From assembly GCF_001304615.2 (NCBI RefSeq), contig NZ_CP032683.1, positions 868,001 to 932,000 on the forward strand: a stretch of 64,000 nt of DNA, in the 5' to 3' direction. Made by a program: the position numbers and the translations under genes. The DNA comes from Methanosarcina flavescens. GTDB taxonomy: Archaea > Halobacteriota > Methanosarcinia > Methanosarcinales > Methanosarcinaceae. Below the pieces are notes generated by a model that was not told the DNA's origin, made no database searches, and was given only the letters and a program-made list of their open reading frames with translations. Positions 63,690-64,000 of this stretch are shown piece by piece; within the stretch, counting starts at the first letter, position 1; every line of letters starts with the position of its first letter.

Positions 63690-64000
63690 TTAACAAAAGC
63701 TCTCTTTTTCCCCAGGTTCTTCAGGGTCCACAAAGTAAAGTCTCTTCCTATCCGGACAATACATATCAAGTTCAAGCTGAATCCTCTCAATAAGTTCCCT
63801 ACAGCAGATTCCTGTAATTCCGTAATTCTCCTTCAGGATTCCGGCAAGAACTTTCACCTCAATCCCGTCATGAATGATTCTTTCGAGCCCCTGCAAAACA
63901 TTGCGGACAAGCTCTTCTTCTGTAAGAGTATCAGCTACTTCAATACTTTCAACCGTATACCTGCAAACCTCTTTCTCCCCTTCAAAATGCAAATGCTCCA
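63690..64000 (-). CDS. Unknown protein, N-terminus probably outside the window
   Basis: At least 100 aa. It ends MYCPDRKRLYFVDPEEPGEK; the core is LVRNVLQGLERIIHDGIEVKV and ILKENYGITGICCRELIERI. A TTG at 63992 could start it, but the frame stays open to the edge (EHLHF). No family recognised. T-rich downstream (63620-63690) may terminate it. Confidence 0.5.
   Translation of the reverse strand, partial: EHLHFEGEKEVCRYTVESIEVADTLTEEELVRNVLQGLERIIHDGIEVKVLAGILKENYGITGICCRELIERIQLELDMYCPDRKRLYFVDPEEPGEKESFC

Overview
The window is chromosomal DNA of a methanogenic archaeon of the genus Methanosarcina or a very close relative. The evidence is a complete energy-converting Ech hydrogenase operon (echABCDEF), an archaeosine pathway cluster, a methanogenesis-marker-2 type gene, a dihydropteroate-synthase-related gene of methanopterin-type metabolism, archaeal FtsZ and SepF, an archaeal ProS, and frequent GTG/TTG starts with good Shine-Dalgarno motifs. 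Intergenic DNA is long, AT-rich and full of short repeats. Ech is known from M. mazei and M. barkeri but not M. acetivorans, so an Ech-bearing species is suggested; the species itself cannot be fixed from sequence reading.

Layout. 1-17.2 kb is mostly housekeeping: a HAD phosphatase end, ftsZ, a DHPS-like gene, a membrane pyrophosphatase (hppA) with a decayed second pyrophosphatase beside it, two tandem MFS transporters, a PUA protein, sepF-zpr1, proS, and cobT behind a hairpin array. 17.5-29.4 kb holds two small zinc-ribbon genes, two tRNA-Asn genes around a CAT-anticodon tRNA, class I aldolase plus pyruvate kinase, a TPR protein, a geranylgeranyl-reductase-family flavoprotein, a methyltransferase, a YnfA pair (one frameshifted), and a permease/thioredoxin module with two palindromes around its TATA box. 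30.2-35.3 kb is ech. 36-42.4 kb has a DEAD-box helicase, a frameshifted TauE/SafE gene, a methyltransferase and a hydantoinase/oxoprolinase-family gene.

42.5-54.6 kb is an accessory arsenic/sulfur/redox island. It holds a disrupted arsM-like gene, several ArsR regulators, a second permease with a second copy of a tiny Cys-rich protein, an ArsC-like phosphatase-fold protein, dsrE-dsrF-dsrH, two paralogous ArsR-HTH proteins fused to a four-cysteine Fe-S motif, an AhpD-like protein with a Cys5 tail, a decayed thioredoxin-CcdA pair, an ACR3 arsenite pump and a DGC-domain protein. A recurring operator, TATCAA-N6-TTGATA, lies upstream of at least three ArsR-type genes and a close variant overlaps a fourth. 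A roughly 29-bp near-copy of the hydantoinase gene's 3' part sits at the far side (about 54.06 kb), as if the island had been inserted there. This is the best candidate for an undescribed system: a redox-gated regulon coupling a sulfur-relay DsrEFH module to metalloid efflux.

54.8-64 kb returns to core genes: a phosphodiesterase, queC-DUF366-queE-queD for archaeosine, nifB, a 2[4Fe-4S] ferredoxin, methanogenesis marker 2, a DUF98 chorismate-lyase-like protein and tRNA-Thr. Many genes in the accessory parts are broken by single-base frameshifts or in-frame TAA stops, so this genome shows active decay of redundant metal/redox genes.
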